The notes beneath the pieces were generated by a model. The model made no database searches and had not been told where the DNA came from. It was given only the letters and a program-made list of their open reading frames with translations. Source: Betaproteobacteria bacterium (GTDB lineage Bacteria; Pseudomonadota; Gammaproteobacteria; Burkholderiales; Burkholderiaceae_C). From it: a DNA stretch of 33,969 nt. Positions 12,146-19,948 of the stretch are shown in pieces; the first letter of the stretch is position 1; the number at the start of each line of letters is the position of its first letter. Made by a program: the position numbers and the translations under genes. The stretch is taken from assembly GCA_025358155.1 (NCBI GenBank), contig JANYKR010000266.1, positions 1 through 33,969 of the forward strand. The letters are read 5' to 3'.

Positions 12146-12217
12146 CCCGTCAGTCAGGTCGTCAGTCAGGCCGTCAGTCAGCCCGTCAGTCAGCCCGTCA
12201 GTCAGCCCATCAGCGGG
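12146..12217. repeat. 12-bp tandem repeat (six units)
   Basis: Five near-identical 12-bp units of the type CCCGTCAGTCAG run from 12146 to 12205 (12146, 12158, 12170, 12182, 12194), with a degenerate sixth (CCCATCAGCGGG) to 12217. The array fills the gap between the LacI-gene stop and the stop of the convergent binding-protein gene and abuts the latter directly. Units 2 and 3 differ from the others at one or two of the first bases. It looks like a slipped-strand minisatellite; no coding or CRISPR-like property is seen. Confidence 0.9.
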
Positions 12218-13192
12218 TCAATCGGCCTGGATCTTGGCCGCCGTGATGATGCGCGCCCAGCGGTCGATCTCGTCCTTCAAAAACGGCGCAAACTCCCTGG
12301 GCCCCCGCGCATCGACCCGGAAGCCCTGGGTGCGCGCCCGCTCGTTGATCTCGGCACCGGCCATGATGCTCAGCACTTCGGCGCCGATCTTGGCCACCAC
12401 CGCGTCCGGTGTGGCCGAGGGCGCCAGGATCGCGGTCCAGTTTTCCACCGCCAGTTGCGGCATGCCAAGCTCGGCAGTGGTGGGCACCTCGGGCACCAGC
12501 GGGTGGCGGGCGGCGCTGGCAATGGCGAGCGCCCGCAATTTGCCGGACTTCACATGCACGATGCTCTCGGGCATGTTGGAGAAGATCACGTCGAGCTGGC
12601 CGCCGATCAGGTCGGTCATGCTGGGCGCGCCGCCTTTGTAGGGGATGTGCTGGATGTCGGCCTTGAGCAGGTCGCCAAACAGCTCCAGCGTCAGATGCGG
12701 CGGCGTGCCATTGCCCGAGGAGCCGGCGTTGAGCTTGCGCAGTCTGGCCTGGGCCACCAGATCCTTGAAGTCCTTGATCGGGCTGGCGGCCGGCACCACC
12801 ACCAGCATCGGCGAGCCGGCCAGCAAGGCCACCGGCTTCAAGTCGCGCTGCAAATCGTAGGGCGCCTTGCCCTTGAACAGCGTCACGTTGGCGGCGTGGG
12901 TCAGGGTGATGGCCAGCAGGTTGTAGCCGTCGCCTGGCGCCTTGGCGGCGGCGTCGGCGCCGATCTGGCCGCCGTTGCCGGGCTTGTTGTCGATCACCAC
13001 GGTAATGCCCCAGCGCTGGCCGAGTTGCTGGCCCACCAGACGCGCCATCACGTCGGTCAGGCCCCCAGGCGGAAACGGCACGATGTAGCGCAGCGTGCTG
13101 CCCGGCTTGGGGTAGTCGGCCTGGGCCCGTGCCGGCTGCACCCCGGCCAGCGCGCCGGCTGCCGCCCAGCCCATCCATTGACGTCGTTGCAT
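12218..13192 (-). CDS. Bug/TctC-family periplasmic binding protein
   Basis: Substrate-binding protein of the tripartite tricarboxylate transporter (Bug) family, 324 aa. The signal peptide is MQRRQWMGWAAAGALAGV ending before ARAQADYP. Family motifs are IVPFPPGGLTDVMAR, VVIDNKPGNGGQIGADAAAK and HIPYKGGAPSMTDLIGGQLD. These proteins bind carboxylates in the periplasm. No TctA/TctB membrane partner is present in the window, as is common for Bug proteins in Burkholderiales. It follows the comC-like dehydrogenase by 107 bases on the same strand, so it may bind sulfolactate or a related sulfonate/carboxylate. An alternative longer frame upstream (to 13457) lacks a signal peptide and is rejected. Confidence 0.93.
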   Translation of the reverse strand: MQRRQWMGWAAAGALAGVQPARAQADYPKPGSTLRYIVPFPPGGLTDVMARLVGQQLGQRWGITVVIDNKPGNGGQIGADAAAKAPGDGYNLLAITLTHAANVTLFKGKAPYDLQRDLKPVALLAGSPMLVVVPAASPIKDFKDLVAQARLRKLNAGSSGNGTPPHLTLELFGDLLKADIQHIPYKGGAPSMTDLIGGQLDVIFSNMPESIVHVKSGKLRALAIASAARHPLVPEVPTTAELGMPQLAVENWTAILAPSATPDAVVAKIGAEVLSIMAGAEINERARTQGFRVDARGPREFAPFLKDEIDRWARIITAAKIQAD

Positions 13193-13299
13193 TCAGATCT
13201 CCAGGTGAGTTGATTTGCAGTGTCGCCCAGCCGGGACGGGCAGGCGGTGCGCCAGCTGCGGCATGAAACAAGCCCGGCAAGCCGCCGGCATGGGCCGGG

Positions 13300-14301
13300 T
13301 CAGGCGCCTCGCCAGGCCGCCAGCAAGGTGTCTGCCACCTCCAGGCCGTCGGCCTCGGCACGCCGGCGCAAGGCCTCGCGGCGGGCGCCGGGCAGGCGCA
13401 CACCGTCGTCTTGCAGCATCTCGGCCAGCAACACCTCGATGCGGTCGAAAAAGCCATCGCTGCCCGCCAGCGCGCCGGGGTCGATCACGATGAAGGCCTG
13501 GCCGAGGCCCGGGCGGTTGCCCTCGTCGACAAAAAAGCTCGACGCCTCGAAGCCATAGCGGCCGCCGATCAGCGCGGTGACCAGCAACTCGACCACCAGC
13601 GCCAGCATCGCGCCCTTGGGCGAGGTGGCCGCACCGATCGGCAGCATCGAGCCGGCCAGCGCCGCCTGGGCATCGGTGGTGGGCTGGCCGTCGGCATCGA
13701 GCGCCCAGCCCAGCGGGATAGCCTCGCCCTTCTTGGCCGCCACCATCACCTTGCCGCGCGCCACCTCGGACAGGCTCAGGTCGATCATCAACGGGTCTTG
13801 GCCGCGCCTGGGAAACACCGCCGCCACCGGGTTGGTGCCAAAGACCGGATGCCGGCCACCCGCCGCTGGCATCGCCGCCGGCGAGTTGGCAAAACCCAGG
13901 CCGACCATGCCGGCCGCAGCCACGGCGCGCAGGTGATCGACCACCACGCCGCAGTGGTGGCTGCGCGCCACGCCGGCCAGCGCGATGCCGTGCTCTCGCG
14001 CGGCGGCAATGGCCTCGGTCACCGCCAGCGTGCAGGCGGCAAAGGCCAGCCCCTCGCCGGCATCGACCACCAGCGCGCCGCCCTTGCGGCGCAGCACCTG
14101 CGGCACGGCTGCACCGTTGGCCCGGCCGTTGCGCAAGTGGGTGCTGTACTGGCCCACCCGGCTCAGACCATGCGAGCCCAGGCCTTGCGCCTCCGCCAGC
14201 ACCAGCGCGCTGGCCGTGGCCTCGGCCATCGCAGGGTTGGCACCGGCGCGCTGCAGCGCGGCGCTGACCAGCGCCCGGACTTCCGGGATCGGCAGCTTCA
14301 T
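13300..14301 (-). CDS. comC: Ldh_2-family dehydrogenase, ComC-like ((R)-sulfolactate dehydrogenase)
   Basis: NAD(P)-dependent 2-hydroxyacid dehydrogenase of the malate/L-lactate type 2 family, 333 aa. Family hallmarks are GLGSHGLSRVGQY, the active-site region VARSHHCGVVVDHLR, and the NPVAAVFPR and MIDLSLSEVARGKVM motifs. Members include malate, ureidoglycolate, pyrroline-2-carboxylate and (R)-sulfolactate dehydrogenases. The symbol is assigned from context: it overlaps a D-2-hydroxyacid dehydrogenase by four bases (ATGA) in an operon with suyAB-like genes, the arrangement known for sulfolactate racemisation via sulfopyruvate. The family call is firm; the substrate call is inference. Confidence 0.72.
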   Translation of the reverse strand: MKLPIPEVRALVSAALQRAGANPAMAEATASALVLAEAQGLGSHGLSRVGQYSTHLRNGRANGAAVPQVLRRKGGALVVDAGEGLAFAACTLAVTEAIAAAREHGIALAGVARSHHCGVVVDHLRAVAAAGMVGLGFANSPAAMPAAGGRHPVFGTNPVAAVFPRRGQDPLMIDLSLSEVARGKVMVAAKKGEAIPLGWALDADGQPTTDAQAALAGSMLPIGAATSPKGAMLALVVELLVTALIGGRYGFEASSFFVDEGNRPGLGQAFIVIDPGALAGSDGFFDRIEVLLAEMLQDDGVRLPGARREALRRRAEADGLEVADTLLAAWRGA

Positions 14302-15221
14302 GCCAAGGCCTCCAGCACTGCGTCGGCGATCAGGAAGCTGACACGCTCGTTGGCCTCGGCCGTCACGCCCGCCACGTGCGGCGTCAGGATCAGGTTCGGG
14401 CAGCCGTCGAAATGGGGCGATGCGGGCAGCGGCTCGGTGCCGAACACGTCGATGGCCGCACCGCCCAGCGCGCCGGATCGCAGCGCAGCCGCCAATGCCA
14501 GCTCGTCGATGATGCCGCCGCGGGCGGTGTTGATCAGCACCGCGCCTGGCTTCATCGCCGCGATGCGGGCCGCGCCAAACAAACCGCGTGTGCTGTCGAC
14601 CAGCGGCACGTGCAGGCTGACCACGTCGCTCATCGCCACCAGTTCATCGAGCCCGACGAAGCGTGCGCCGCCCTGGGAAAAGGCGGGGTGGTCGTCGTCC
14701 ATCATCGCATCGAAGGCCACCACGGTCATGCCCAGCGCCCGGCCCATCCTGGCGGTGAGCTGGCCGATCGAGCCAAAACCGATCAGGCCCAGCGTCTTGC
14801 CGGCAATTTCGCGCCCGTTGGACAAGGCATTGCGCGGCCACTGCCCGCCGGCCACTGCGGTTGTTGAAACATAGGTGCCGCGCAACAGCAGCATCGCGGT
14901 GGCGATCACGTATTCGGCCACGCTCAGCGCATTGGCGCCGGTGGCCGGTATCACCCGCATGCCGCGCGCCTGGCAGGCCGGCAGGTCGATGTTGTCAAGC
15001 CCCACACCCAGCCGGCCCACCACGCTGCAGCGGGTCAGCGCGGCCAGCAGCGCGCCGCGCACCTGGGTGCGATTGCGCACGATGATCACGTCGGCGCCAG
15101 CGGCCTCGGCGGCCAGGCGCGGCGCGTCGTCCACCAGTTGCGGGTCGTAGAGCACGTCGTGGGCGGCCTGCAGTCGCGCCACGGCGCGTTTGTCCATGAA
15201 TTCGGTGATCAGGATGCGCAT
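14298..15221 (-). CDS. slcC: D-2-hydroxyacid dehydrogenase, SlcC-like ((S)-sulfolactate dehydrogenase)
   Basis: NAD-dependent dehydrogenase of 307 aa from the ATG at 15221 (MRILITEFMD). It shows GRLGVGLDNIDL, the Rossmann motif LGLIGFGSIGQLTAR, the substrate Arg in LINTARGGIIDE, the Glu in DVFGTEPLPASP, and the catalytic His in LTPHVAGVTAEAN. By fold it could be a phosphoglycerate or other D-2-hydroxyacid dehydrogenase. Genome context (ComC-like gene overlapping by ATGA, suyAB-like genes upstream) suggests oxidation of (S)-sulfolactate to sulfopyruvate. The frame is open further upstream to 15479 but that lies inside the binding-protein gene. Family call firm, substrate inferred. Confidence 0.72.
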   Translation of the reverse strand: MRILITEFMDKRAVARLQAAHDVLYDPQLVDDAPRLAAEAAGADVIIVRNRTQVRGALLAALTRCSVVGRLGVGLDNIDLPACQARGMRVIPATGANALSVAEYVIATAMLLLRGTYVSTTAVAGGQWPRNALSNGREIAGKTLGLIGFGSIGQLTARMGRALGMTVVAFDAMMDDDHPAFSQGGARFVGLDELVAMSDVVSLHVPLVDSTRGLFGAARIAAMKPGAVLINTARGGIIDELALAAALRSGALGGAAIDVFGTEPLPASPHFDGCPNLILTPHVAGVTAEANERVSFLIADAVLEALA

Positions 15222-15256
15222 CGCGGCTCGCTTGCCAAAGGAGATTGAAGGGGTGA

Positions 15257-16246
15257 TCAGTCGGCGGTGGCGCCCGACTGCTTGACAACCGCCGCCCAAC
15301 GCGGCGTCTCGGCACGCACCAGGGCCGACAGCTGCTCGGGGCTGGACGGGATCACATCGAAGCCCTGGTCTTCGAGCGAGCGGCGCATCTCGGTGCCTTG
15401 CAGCACCGCCACGATCTCGCGGTTGAGCCGGTCCACGATCGGGCGCGGTGTGCCGCTGCGCACGAACACACCGTTCCACACCGTGGACACGTAGCCCGGC
15501 AGACCGGCCTCGTCCATCGTGGGCACGTCGGGCAGCAGGCGCGAGCGTTGCGGCGTGGCCACCGCCAGCGCGCGCAGCTTGCCGCTGCGCACCATCGGCA
15601 CCACGGCGGGCAGGTTGTTGAACATCATCGGCACCTGCCCGGCCAGCACGTCGTTCAGGGCCGGCGGACCGCCTTTGTAGGGCACGTGCAGCAGGTCGAT
15701 GCCGGCCTGCATGCGGAACTGCTCACCCGCCAGGTGCATGGTGTTGCCCACGCCGGCCGAGGCGTAGGCCAGCGCGCCCGGCTTGGCTTTGGCGGCAGCG
15801 ATGACGTCGTGCACGCTGTGGAACGGCGACGCAGCGTTGACCACCAGCACGTTGGCCATCGAGTGGGTGGCTGACACCGCCTGCAAATCCCTGATCGGGT
15901 CGTAGGGCATGTTCTTGCCGTACAGGTGCGGGTTGATGGCCACCGTGCTGGCCGTGCCCAGCAACAGCGTGTAGCCGTCAGCCGGCGCCTTGACCACTGC
16001 GGCCGAGCCCAGGTTGCCATTGGCGCCGGCCCGGTTGTCCACCACCACGGCCTGGCCCAGCCGCTTGGCCAACTCGGTGGCCAGCTGCCGCGCAAACACG
16101 TCGGCCGCGCCGCCGGGTGGGTAGGGCACGACAAAGGTGACGGGCCGGGTCGGGTAGTCGGCCTGGGCCTGCACGCCGCCGGCCCAGGCCAGCAGCAAGC
16201 CGCAAGTCAAAAGCAGCACCCGGCGGCGCGGCAGCGGCCCACGCAT
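15257..16246 (-). CDS. Bug/TctC-family periplasmic binding protein
   Basis: Second tripartite-tricarboxylate-type binding protein, 329 aa, start at 16246. The signal peptide has a basic start (MRGPLPRRR) and the core VLLLTCGLLLAWAGGVQA before QADYP. Motifs are VVPYPPGGAADVFAR, VVVDNRAGANGNLGSAAVVK and HVPYKGGPPALNDVLAGQVP. Its start codon overlaps the stop of the suyB-like gene by one base (TGATG), which ties its job to that pathway: it is the best candidate for capturing sulfolactate. It is clearly a paralogue of the protein at 12218-13192, but the two are not near-identical and so are not a recent tandem copy. Confidence 0.93.
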   Translation of the reverse strand: MRGPLPRRRVLLLTCGLLLAWAGGVQAQADYPTRPVTFVVPYPPGGAADVFARQLATELAKRLGQAVVVDNRAGANGNLGSAAVVKAPADGYTLLLGTASTVAINPHLYGKNMPYDPIRDLQAVSATHSMANVLVVNAASPFHSVHDVIAAAKAKPGALAYASAGVGNTMHLAGEQFRMQAGIDLLHVPYKGGPPALNDVLAGQVPMMFNNLPAVVPMVRSGKLRALAVATPQRSRLLPDVPTMDEAGLPGYVSTVWNGVFVRSGTPRPIVDRLNREIVAVLQGTEMRRSLEDQGFDVIPSSPEQLSALVRAETPRWAAVVKQSGATAD

Positions 16247-17421
16247 CAGGCGCTTTCGTACAGCCGCGTCAGCACAAACTCGCGGTGGCCCAGGGCCTCG
16301 GCCGCAGTCAGGCGGCCGTTGGCGGTGCGCAGCATCGATTCGAGTGCCTGGTCGCCCGCCTGGTCGAGCGTGATCTCGCGCTGCAGCAGGCCGGTCACGT
16401 CCACGTCGATGTGCTCGCTCATCGTGCGCACGGTGCGCGGGTTGGCGCAGAGCTTGATCACCGGCACGATGGCGTTGCCAATCACATTGCCCTGGCCGGT
16501 GGGGAAGAAGTGCACGACAAAACCCGAGGCGGCGCACAGCGTCACCATCTCGGCGGCGGCCGACGAGGAGTCCATGAACCACAGGCCCGGGTGGGTGGGC
16601 TGCTCGGCCTTGTCGATCACGCCGTCCACCGTGCATTGCTTGCCGATCTTCTGGATATTGCCCAGCGCCTTTTCCTCGATCGTCGTCAGGCCGCCGGCGA
16701 TGTTGCCCTTGGTCGGCTGGCTGTCGGACAAATCGCTCGTCTTGTGGCGGTTGATCACGTCCTGGTAGCGGTTGAACATGAACATGAACTGCTCACGCAC
16801 CGCATCGGTGGCGCAGCGTGCGGCCACGATGTGCTCGCCGCCGGTCAGCTCGGTGGTCTCGCCAAAACACAGGGTGCTGCCCAGCGCATGCAGCTTGTCA
16901 AACGCATCGCCCACCGTCGGGTTGGCACCGCAACCGCTGGTGGTGTCGCTCTCGCCGCACTTGGTGCTGACCCACAGTTCGTGGATCGGGCAGACCTCGC
17001 GCTGCTTCTCGCTGGCCCATTGCGAATACTCTCGCGCTGCCTTGCTGGCCTGCATGATCGTCTCGTGGTCGCCGTGCTGTTCAATGCCAAAGCCGACCAC
17101 CGGCTTGCCGGTGGCCTTGATGCCTTCAACCACCTTCTGGGTCCAGCTGTCCTCGATGCCGATCACCACCACCGCCGCCACGTTGGGGTTGCAGCCAGCG
17201 CCAATCAGGGTGCGAAAGTGCAGGTCGAGGTCAGCACCAAATTGCAGCCGGCCGTAGGGGTGCGGGATCGCCATCACCCCCTTGATGTTGTGCGCAACCG
17301 CTTCGGCGGCGGCGTTGGACAGGTCGTCCAGCGGCAAGATGATGACGTGGTTGCGCACACCGACGCGGCCGTTCTCGCGGCGGTAGCCCAAGAAGGTGGT
17401 GTCTTTCGATACGAGGTTCAT
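16246..17421 (-). CDS. suyB: UxaA-family lyase, SuyB-like sulfolactate sulfo-lyase large subunit
   Basis: Protein of 391 aa from the ATG at 17421 ([10 protein letters not shown]), preceded by a GGAAA ribosome-binding stretch; a start 12 bases further upstream (17433) is possible but would place the ATG too close to it. It matches the C-terminal domain of altronate/galactarate dehydratases (UxaA): [52 protein letters not shown] and [20 protein letters not shown]. The SAF domain is encoded separately (suyA-like), as in (R)-3-sulfolactate sulfo-lyase, which cleaves sulfolactate to pyruvate and sulfite. A split altronate-type dehydratase is the main alternative. The YeiH exporter and sulfolactate-type dehydrogenases nearby favour SuyB. 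Confidence 0.78.
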   Translation of the reverse strand: MNLVSKDTTFLGYRRENGRVGVRNHVIILPLDDLSNAAAEAVAHNIKGVMAIPHPYGRLQFGADLDLHFRTLIGAGCNPNVAAVVVIGIEDSWTQKVVEGIKATGKPVVGFGIEQHGDHETIMQASKAAREYSQWASEKQREVCPIHELWVSTKCGESDTTSGCGANPTVGDAFDKLHALGSTLCFGETTELTGGEHIVAARCATDAVREQFMFMFNRYQDVINRHKTSDLSDSQPTKGNIAGGLTTIEEKALGNIQKIGKQCTVDGVIDKAEQPTHPGLWFMDSSSAAAEMVTLCAASGFVVHFFPTGQGNVIGNAIVPVIKLCANPRTVRTMSEHIDVDVTGLLQREITLDQAGDQALESMLRTANGRLTAAEALGHREFVLTRLYESA

Positions 17422-17507
17422 ACAAATTTCCAATAGTCAAGCAATGAATCGTGAGGGGACAACCACGGCACGCCCGTCAAGCAAGCCCCACGGATCGGGC
17501 GTAGCCC

Positions 17508-17568
17508 GGCCGTTGGGGCTGCCCCCTTGAGGGGGAGCGGCGTAGCCGCTGCCGGGGTGGGTGAAGCC
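17508..17568. repeat. Intergenic GC-rich double-hairpin repeat, copy 1
   Basis: This copy contains two adjacent inverted repeats, CCCCCTTGAGGGGG and AGCGGCGTAGCCGCT, followed by a G-rich stretch GGGGTGGG. A second, diverged copy starts 66 bases further on. The unit resembles an intergenic element I associate with Comamonadaceae-type genomes (recollection, not checked). It lies between suyA- and suyB-like genes and could form strong RNA hairpins in their shared transcript. Confidence 0.8.
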
Positions 17569-17573
17569 CTGCC

Positions 17574-17638
17574 GGCCGTTGGGGCTACCCCCTTGAGGGG
17601 GAGCGGCGACAGCCGCTTCGGGGGTGGGAGGCTTCACC
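17574..17638. repeat. Intergenic GC-rich double-hairpin repeat, copy 2
   Basis: Second copy of the element at 17508, with the same CCCCCTTGAGGGGG hairpin and a variant second hairpin AGCGGCGACAGCCGCT, then GGGGGTGGG. Its right edge touches the stop codon of the suyA-like gene. Confidence 0.8.
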
Positions 17639-17915
17639 AGCGCTTGGTCTTGATGTTGTGCACATGGGCATGCTCGCCCGCCTGGATCGGCGCCACGACC
17701 TTGCCCATGTCGATGCCGTACTTGATGACCGTGTCGCCAGTGGCCATGGCTTTGAGCGCCACCTTGTGACCGATCGGGATGTCCTGGCGGGCCTCGATCG
17801 TCATCATCCGGTCCTCGTCCATGATCCAGCCGTTCAGCGTCATGCCGGCCGTCACGCCTTCGACCACCACCACCGCCACGGTGTCGTGGGCGTCATGCAA
17901 AACAAAGTGATTCAT
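17634..17915 (-). CDS. suyA: SAF-domain protein, SuyA-like sulfolactate sulfo-lyase small subunit
   Basis: Small protein of 93 aa consisting of one SAF domain, as in the N-terminus of UxaA/altronate dehydratases. Visible stretches are DTVAVVVVEGVTAGMTL, ARQDIPIGHKVALKAM, VIKYGIDMGK and the terminal HVHNIKTKRW, with conserved His residues near the end. A stand-alone SAF protein beside a UxaA C-domain protein is the arrangement of SuyA/SuyB, the iron-dependent lyase that releases sulfite from (R)-sulfolactate. It is the first gene of the leftward operon and is divergent from a GntR-family regulator. A gap of 212 bases holding two repeat elements separates it from suyB, unusual for two subunits of one enzyme. 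Confidence 0.78.
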   Translation of the reverse strand: MNHFVLHDAHDTVAVVVVEGVTAGMTLNGWIMDEDRMMTIEARQDIPIGHKVALKAMATGDTVIKYGIDMGKVVAPIQAGEHAHVHNIKTKRW

Positions 17916-17993
17916 CCTGGGCTGCTCCTGGGCTTGGGTTGGGCTTGAAAAGAATGGGCCGCATGCTCGGTGCGCCGTCCCGTGCTGTCAACC

Positions 17994-18018
17994 AAGTCAT
18001 TCATATGACTTGCATGAA
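17994..18018. promoter_or_regulatory. Putative GntR-family operator (overlapping inverted repeats)
   Basis: Between the divergent suyA-like and gntR genes, AAGTCAT-TCAT-ATGACTT (17994-18011) is a perfect 7-bp inverted repeat with a 4-base loop. It overlaps a second inverted repeat, CATTCAT...ATGAATG (17998-18020). This AT-rich patch stands out in a GC-rich gap. It is the likely control site for the divergent pair, bound by the adjacent GntR/UTRA regulator. Confidence 0.5.
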
Positions 18019-18045
18019 TGCTGGCGGGCCGCAAAATCGCGCCCC

Positions 18046-18861
18046 ATGCCACCGCCCGCACCCCAAAGCCGACCGCCCGCCAGCCGGGCCAGGTCACGGG
18101 CCGCTGCACCGCTGTTTCGCCCGATCGAGCCGCAAACCACCGGCATGCCGCTGTTCCGCAGCGCCAAGCGGGCGCTGCTGCGAGAGATCGAAAGCGGCCA
18201 GTTGCCGCCCGGCGAGGCGCTGCCCAGCGAGGCGGTACTGGCCAGCGCGCTCGGCATCTCGGTGGGCACGCTGCGCCACGCGGTCGACGAGTTGGTGGCC
18301 GAGCACATCCTGGTGCGCCGCCAGGGTCGCGGCACTTTTGTGGCCACCCACAACGTGGACCGCTTTCTGTTCCAGTTTTTCCATGTCGAGCGCAGCGATG
18401 GCCTGAGCGAGGTGCCGCAGGTTGAACTGCTGGGCTTTGCGCAGGCGCGGCTGGATGACGAAGCCGCCGCCGAGGCCCTGGGCCTGAAACCCGGCGAGCC
18501 GGTGCTGCGCTTTGACAACCGGCTGCAACTGCAGGGTCGGCCGGTGGTGCATGACCAGATCACGCTGCCGCTGGGCTTGTTCAAGGGCTTGACCGAGCAA
18601 CGCCTGCGCGGCCGCTCCGGCACGATCTACCAGCTCTACCAGTCGGAGTTCGCCATCACCGTGGTACGGGCGCAGGAGCGGGCCCGCGCCGTGGCCGCCG
18701 ACCCCGCCGTCGCCCGGGTGCTGGGCCTGCCGCCCGGCACGCCGGTGATGCAGGTGCGCCGTACCGCGCTGAGCTTTGGTGACAAGCCGGTGGAGTACCG
18801 GGTGTCAACCGTGCACACCGCCCTGCACGAGTACGTGCACACCCTGTCGCGCCGGGCATGA
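18046..18861 (+). CDS. GntR/UTRA-family regulator (probable suy operon control)
   Basis: HutC-type GntR regulator of 271 aa from the ATG at 18046. The N-terminal winged helix (about residues 38-105) shows LLREIESGQLPPGEALPSEA, LASALGISVGTLRHAVDEL and VRRQGRGTFVATH. The C-terminal UTRA effector domain (about 120-265) shows FDNRLQLQGRPVVHDQ and MQVRRTALSFGDKPVEYR. A TTG start at 18010 would overlap the palindrome, and an ATG at 18145 would truncate the tail, so the exact start is uncertain; no strong ribosome-binding site is visible at any of them. It is divergent from suyA and overlaps the exporter gene by ATGA, so it probably senses sulfolactate or a related metabolite. Confidence 0.9.
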   Translation: MPPPAPQSRPPASRARSRAAAPLFRPIEPQTTGMPLFRSAKRALLREIESGQLPPGEALPSEAVLASALGISVGTLRHAVDELVAEHILVRRQGRGTFVATHNVDRFLFQFFHVERSDGLSEVPQVELLGFAQARLDDEAAAEALGLKPGEPVLRFDNRLQLQGRPVVHDQITLPLGLFKGLTEQRLRGRSGTIYQLYQSEFAITVVRAQERARAVAADPAVARVLGLPPGTPVMQVRRTALSFGDKPVEYRVSTVHTALHEYVHTLSRRA

Positions 18862-19886
18862 GGGCCCGCAGCCTGGGCGGTGCACGGGCGCTGGGCCGCT
18901 TGTTGCCGGGCAGCGGTCTGGCCGCCGTGGTGGCCTTGGCCGCCACCTTTGTGGCGCAATTGCACGGCGGGCCGCAGATGCTGTATGCGCTGTTTTTCGG
19001 CGTCGCCTTCAACTACCTGAGCCACGAAGCGCGGACTCAGCCCGGCATCGAGTTCTGCGCCCGCCAGGTGCTGCGGCTGGGCGTGGGCCTGCTGGGCGCC
19101 CGCATCACGGCGATGCAGATCGCCGGCCTGGGCTGGTTCACCGCGCTCACCGTGGTGGCGGCCGTCATCACCACGCTGGCTTGCGGCCTGTTGCTGGCGC
19201 GCCGGCTGGGCTTGACGCGGGCCCAGGGCATGTTGTCGGGTGGCGCCGTGGCCATTTGCGGCGCATCGGCGGCGCTGGCCATCGCCGCCGTGCTGCCCAG
19301 GGACAAACACCACGACCGCTTCACACTGATGGTGGTGATCACCGTCACCGTGCTGTCGACGGTGGCGATGGTGGCCTACCCGTTGATTGCGCGGCTGCTG
19401 GACTTCAGCCCGCAGATGGCCGGCCTGTTCATCGGCGGCACCATCCACGATGTGGCGCAGGTGGTGGGCGCGGGCTACACCCTGGGGTCTGAGGCGGGGG
19501 ACACCGCCACCATCGTCAAACTCTTCCGGGTGGCGATGCTGGCTGCCGTGGTGCTGGTGGCGTCGATTGCGTTCAAGAGCGCCCGCGAACAGGCTGCCGC
19601 CGCCAACGGCTTGCCGGGCGCTGCCAGGCAGGCGCTGGTGCCCTGGTTCTTGTGGTTGTTTGCGGCGATGGTGGCGCTCAATTCCAGCGGCGCGCTGGCG
19701 CCCTCGGTGCAGCAAGGCCTGGGCTGGGTGTCGCGGGCCTGCCTGGTGGTGGCCATCGCCGCGCTCGGCATGAAGACCAGCTTCATGCAACTGACCCGGG
19801 CGGGTTGGCAGCCGATTGCCCTGATCGTGATCGAAACCGCCTGGATGGCGGCGCTGGTGCTGGCCCTCATCGTCTGGCGGCACTGA
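18858..19886 (+). CDS. YeiH/UPF0324 putative sulfite/sulfate exporter
   Basis: Integral membrane protein of 342 aa with about ten hydrophobic segments. Family signatures are RLGVGLLGARITAMQIAGLG, MLSGGAVAICGASAALAIAA, AGLFIGGTIHDVAQVVGAGY and LGMKTSFMQL. UPF0324 members are proposed exporters of sulfate/sulfite and are found with sulfonate-degradation genes (CuyZ/SuyZ-type, established association). Here the start overlaps the GntR stop by ATGA and the locus is divergent from suyA, which supports export of the sulfite released by the lyase. The function is inferred from family and context. Confidence 0.88.
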   Translation: MRARSLGGARALGRLLPGSGLAAVVALAATFVAQLHGGPQMLYALFFGVAFNYLSHEARTQPGIEFCARQVLRLGVGLLGARITAMQIAGLGWFTALTVVAAVITTLACGLLLARRLGLTRAQGMLSGGAVAICGASAALAIAAVLPRDKHHDRFTLMVVITVTVLSTVAMVAYPLIARLLDFSPQMAGLFIGGTIHDVAQVVGAGYTLGSEAGDTATIVKLFRVAMLAAVVLVASIAFKSAREQAAAANGLPGAARQALVPWFLWLFAAMVALNSSGALAPSVQQGLGWVSRACLVVAIAALGMKTSFMQLTRAGWQPIALIVIETAWMAALVLALIVWRH

Positions 19887-19910
19887 TGAATGTGGCACTG
19901 AATGTGGCAC
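19887..19910. repeat. 12-bp direct repeat (two units)
   Basis: TGAATGTGGCAC occurs twice in immediate tandem (19887-19898 and 19899-19910), directly after the exporter stop codon. It is probably a local duplication without function. Confidence 0.8.
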
Positions 19911-19913
19911 TGA

Positions 19914-19933
19914 GCGCCGGCGCCCTCCGGCGC
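19914..19933. terminator. GC-rich hairpin between convergent genes
   Basis: GCGCCGG-CGCCCT-CCGGCGC forms a 7-bp stem with a 6-base loop between the convergent exporter and carbonic anhydrase genes. There is no T-run on either side, so it is not a canonical intrinsic terminator. It may still help end transcription from both sides. Confidence 0.4.
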
Positions 19934-19948
19934 GGGCGTGGCTGCCCC

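Noticed and set aside
12146-12217. Tandem repeats considered as a CRISPR array.
   Set aside because: Units are 12 bp with no spacers.
15257-16636. Longer start for the second Bug/TctC protein (459 codons).
   Set aside because: The extension lies inside suyB in another frame, and the signal peptide starts at 16246.
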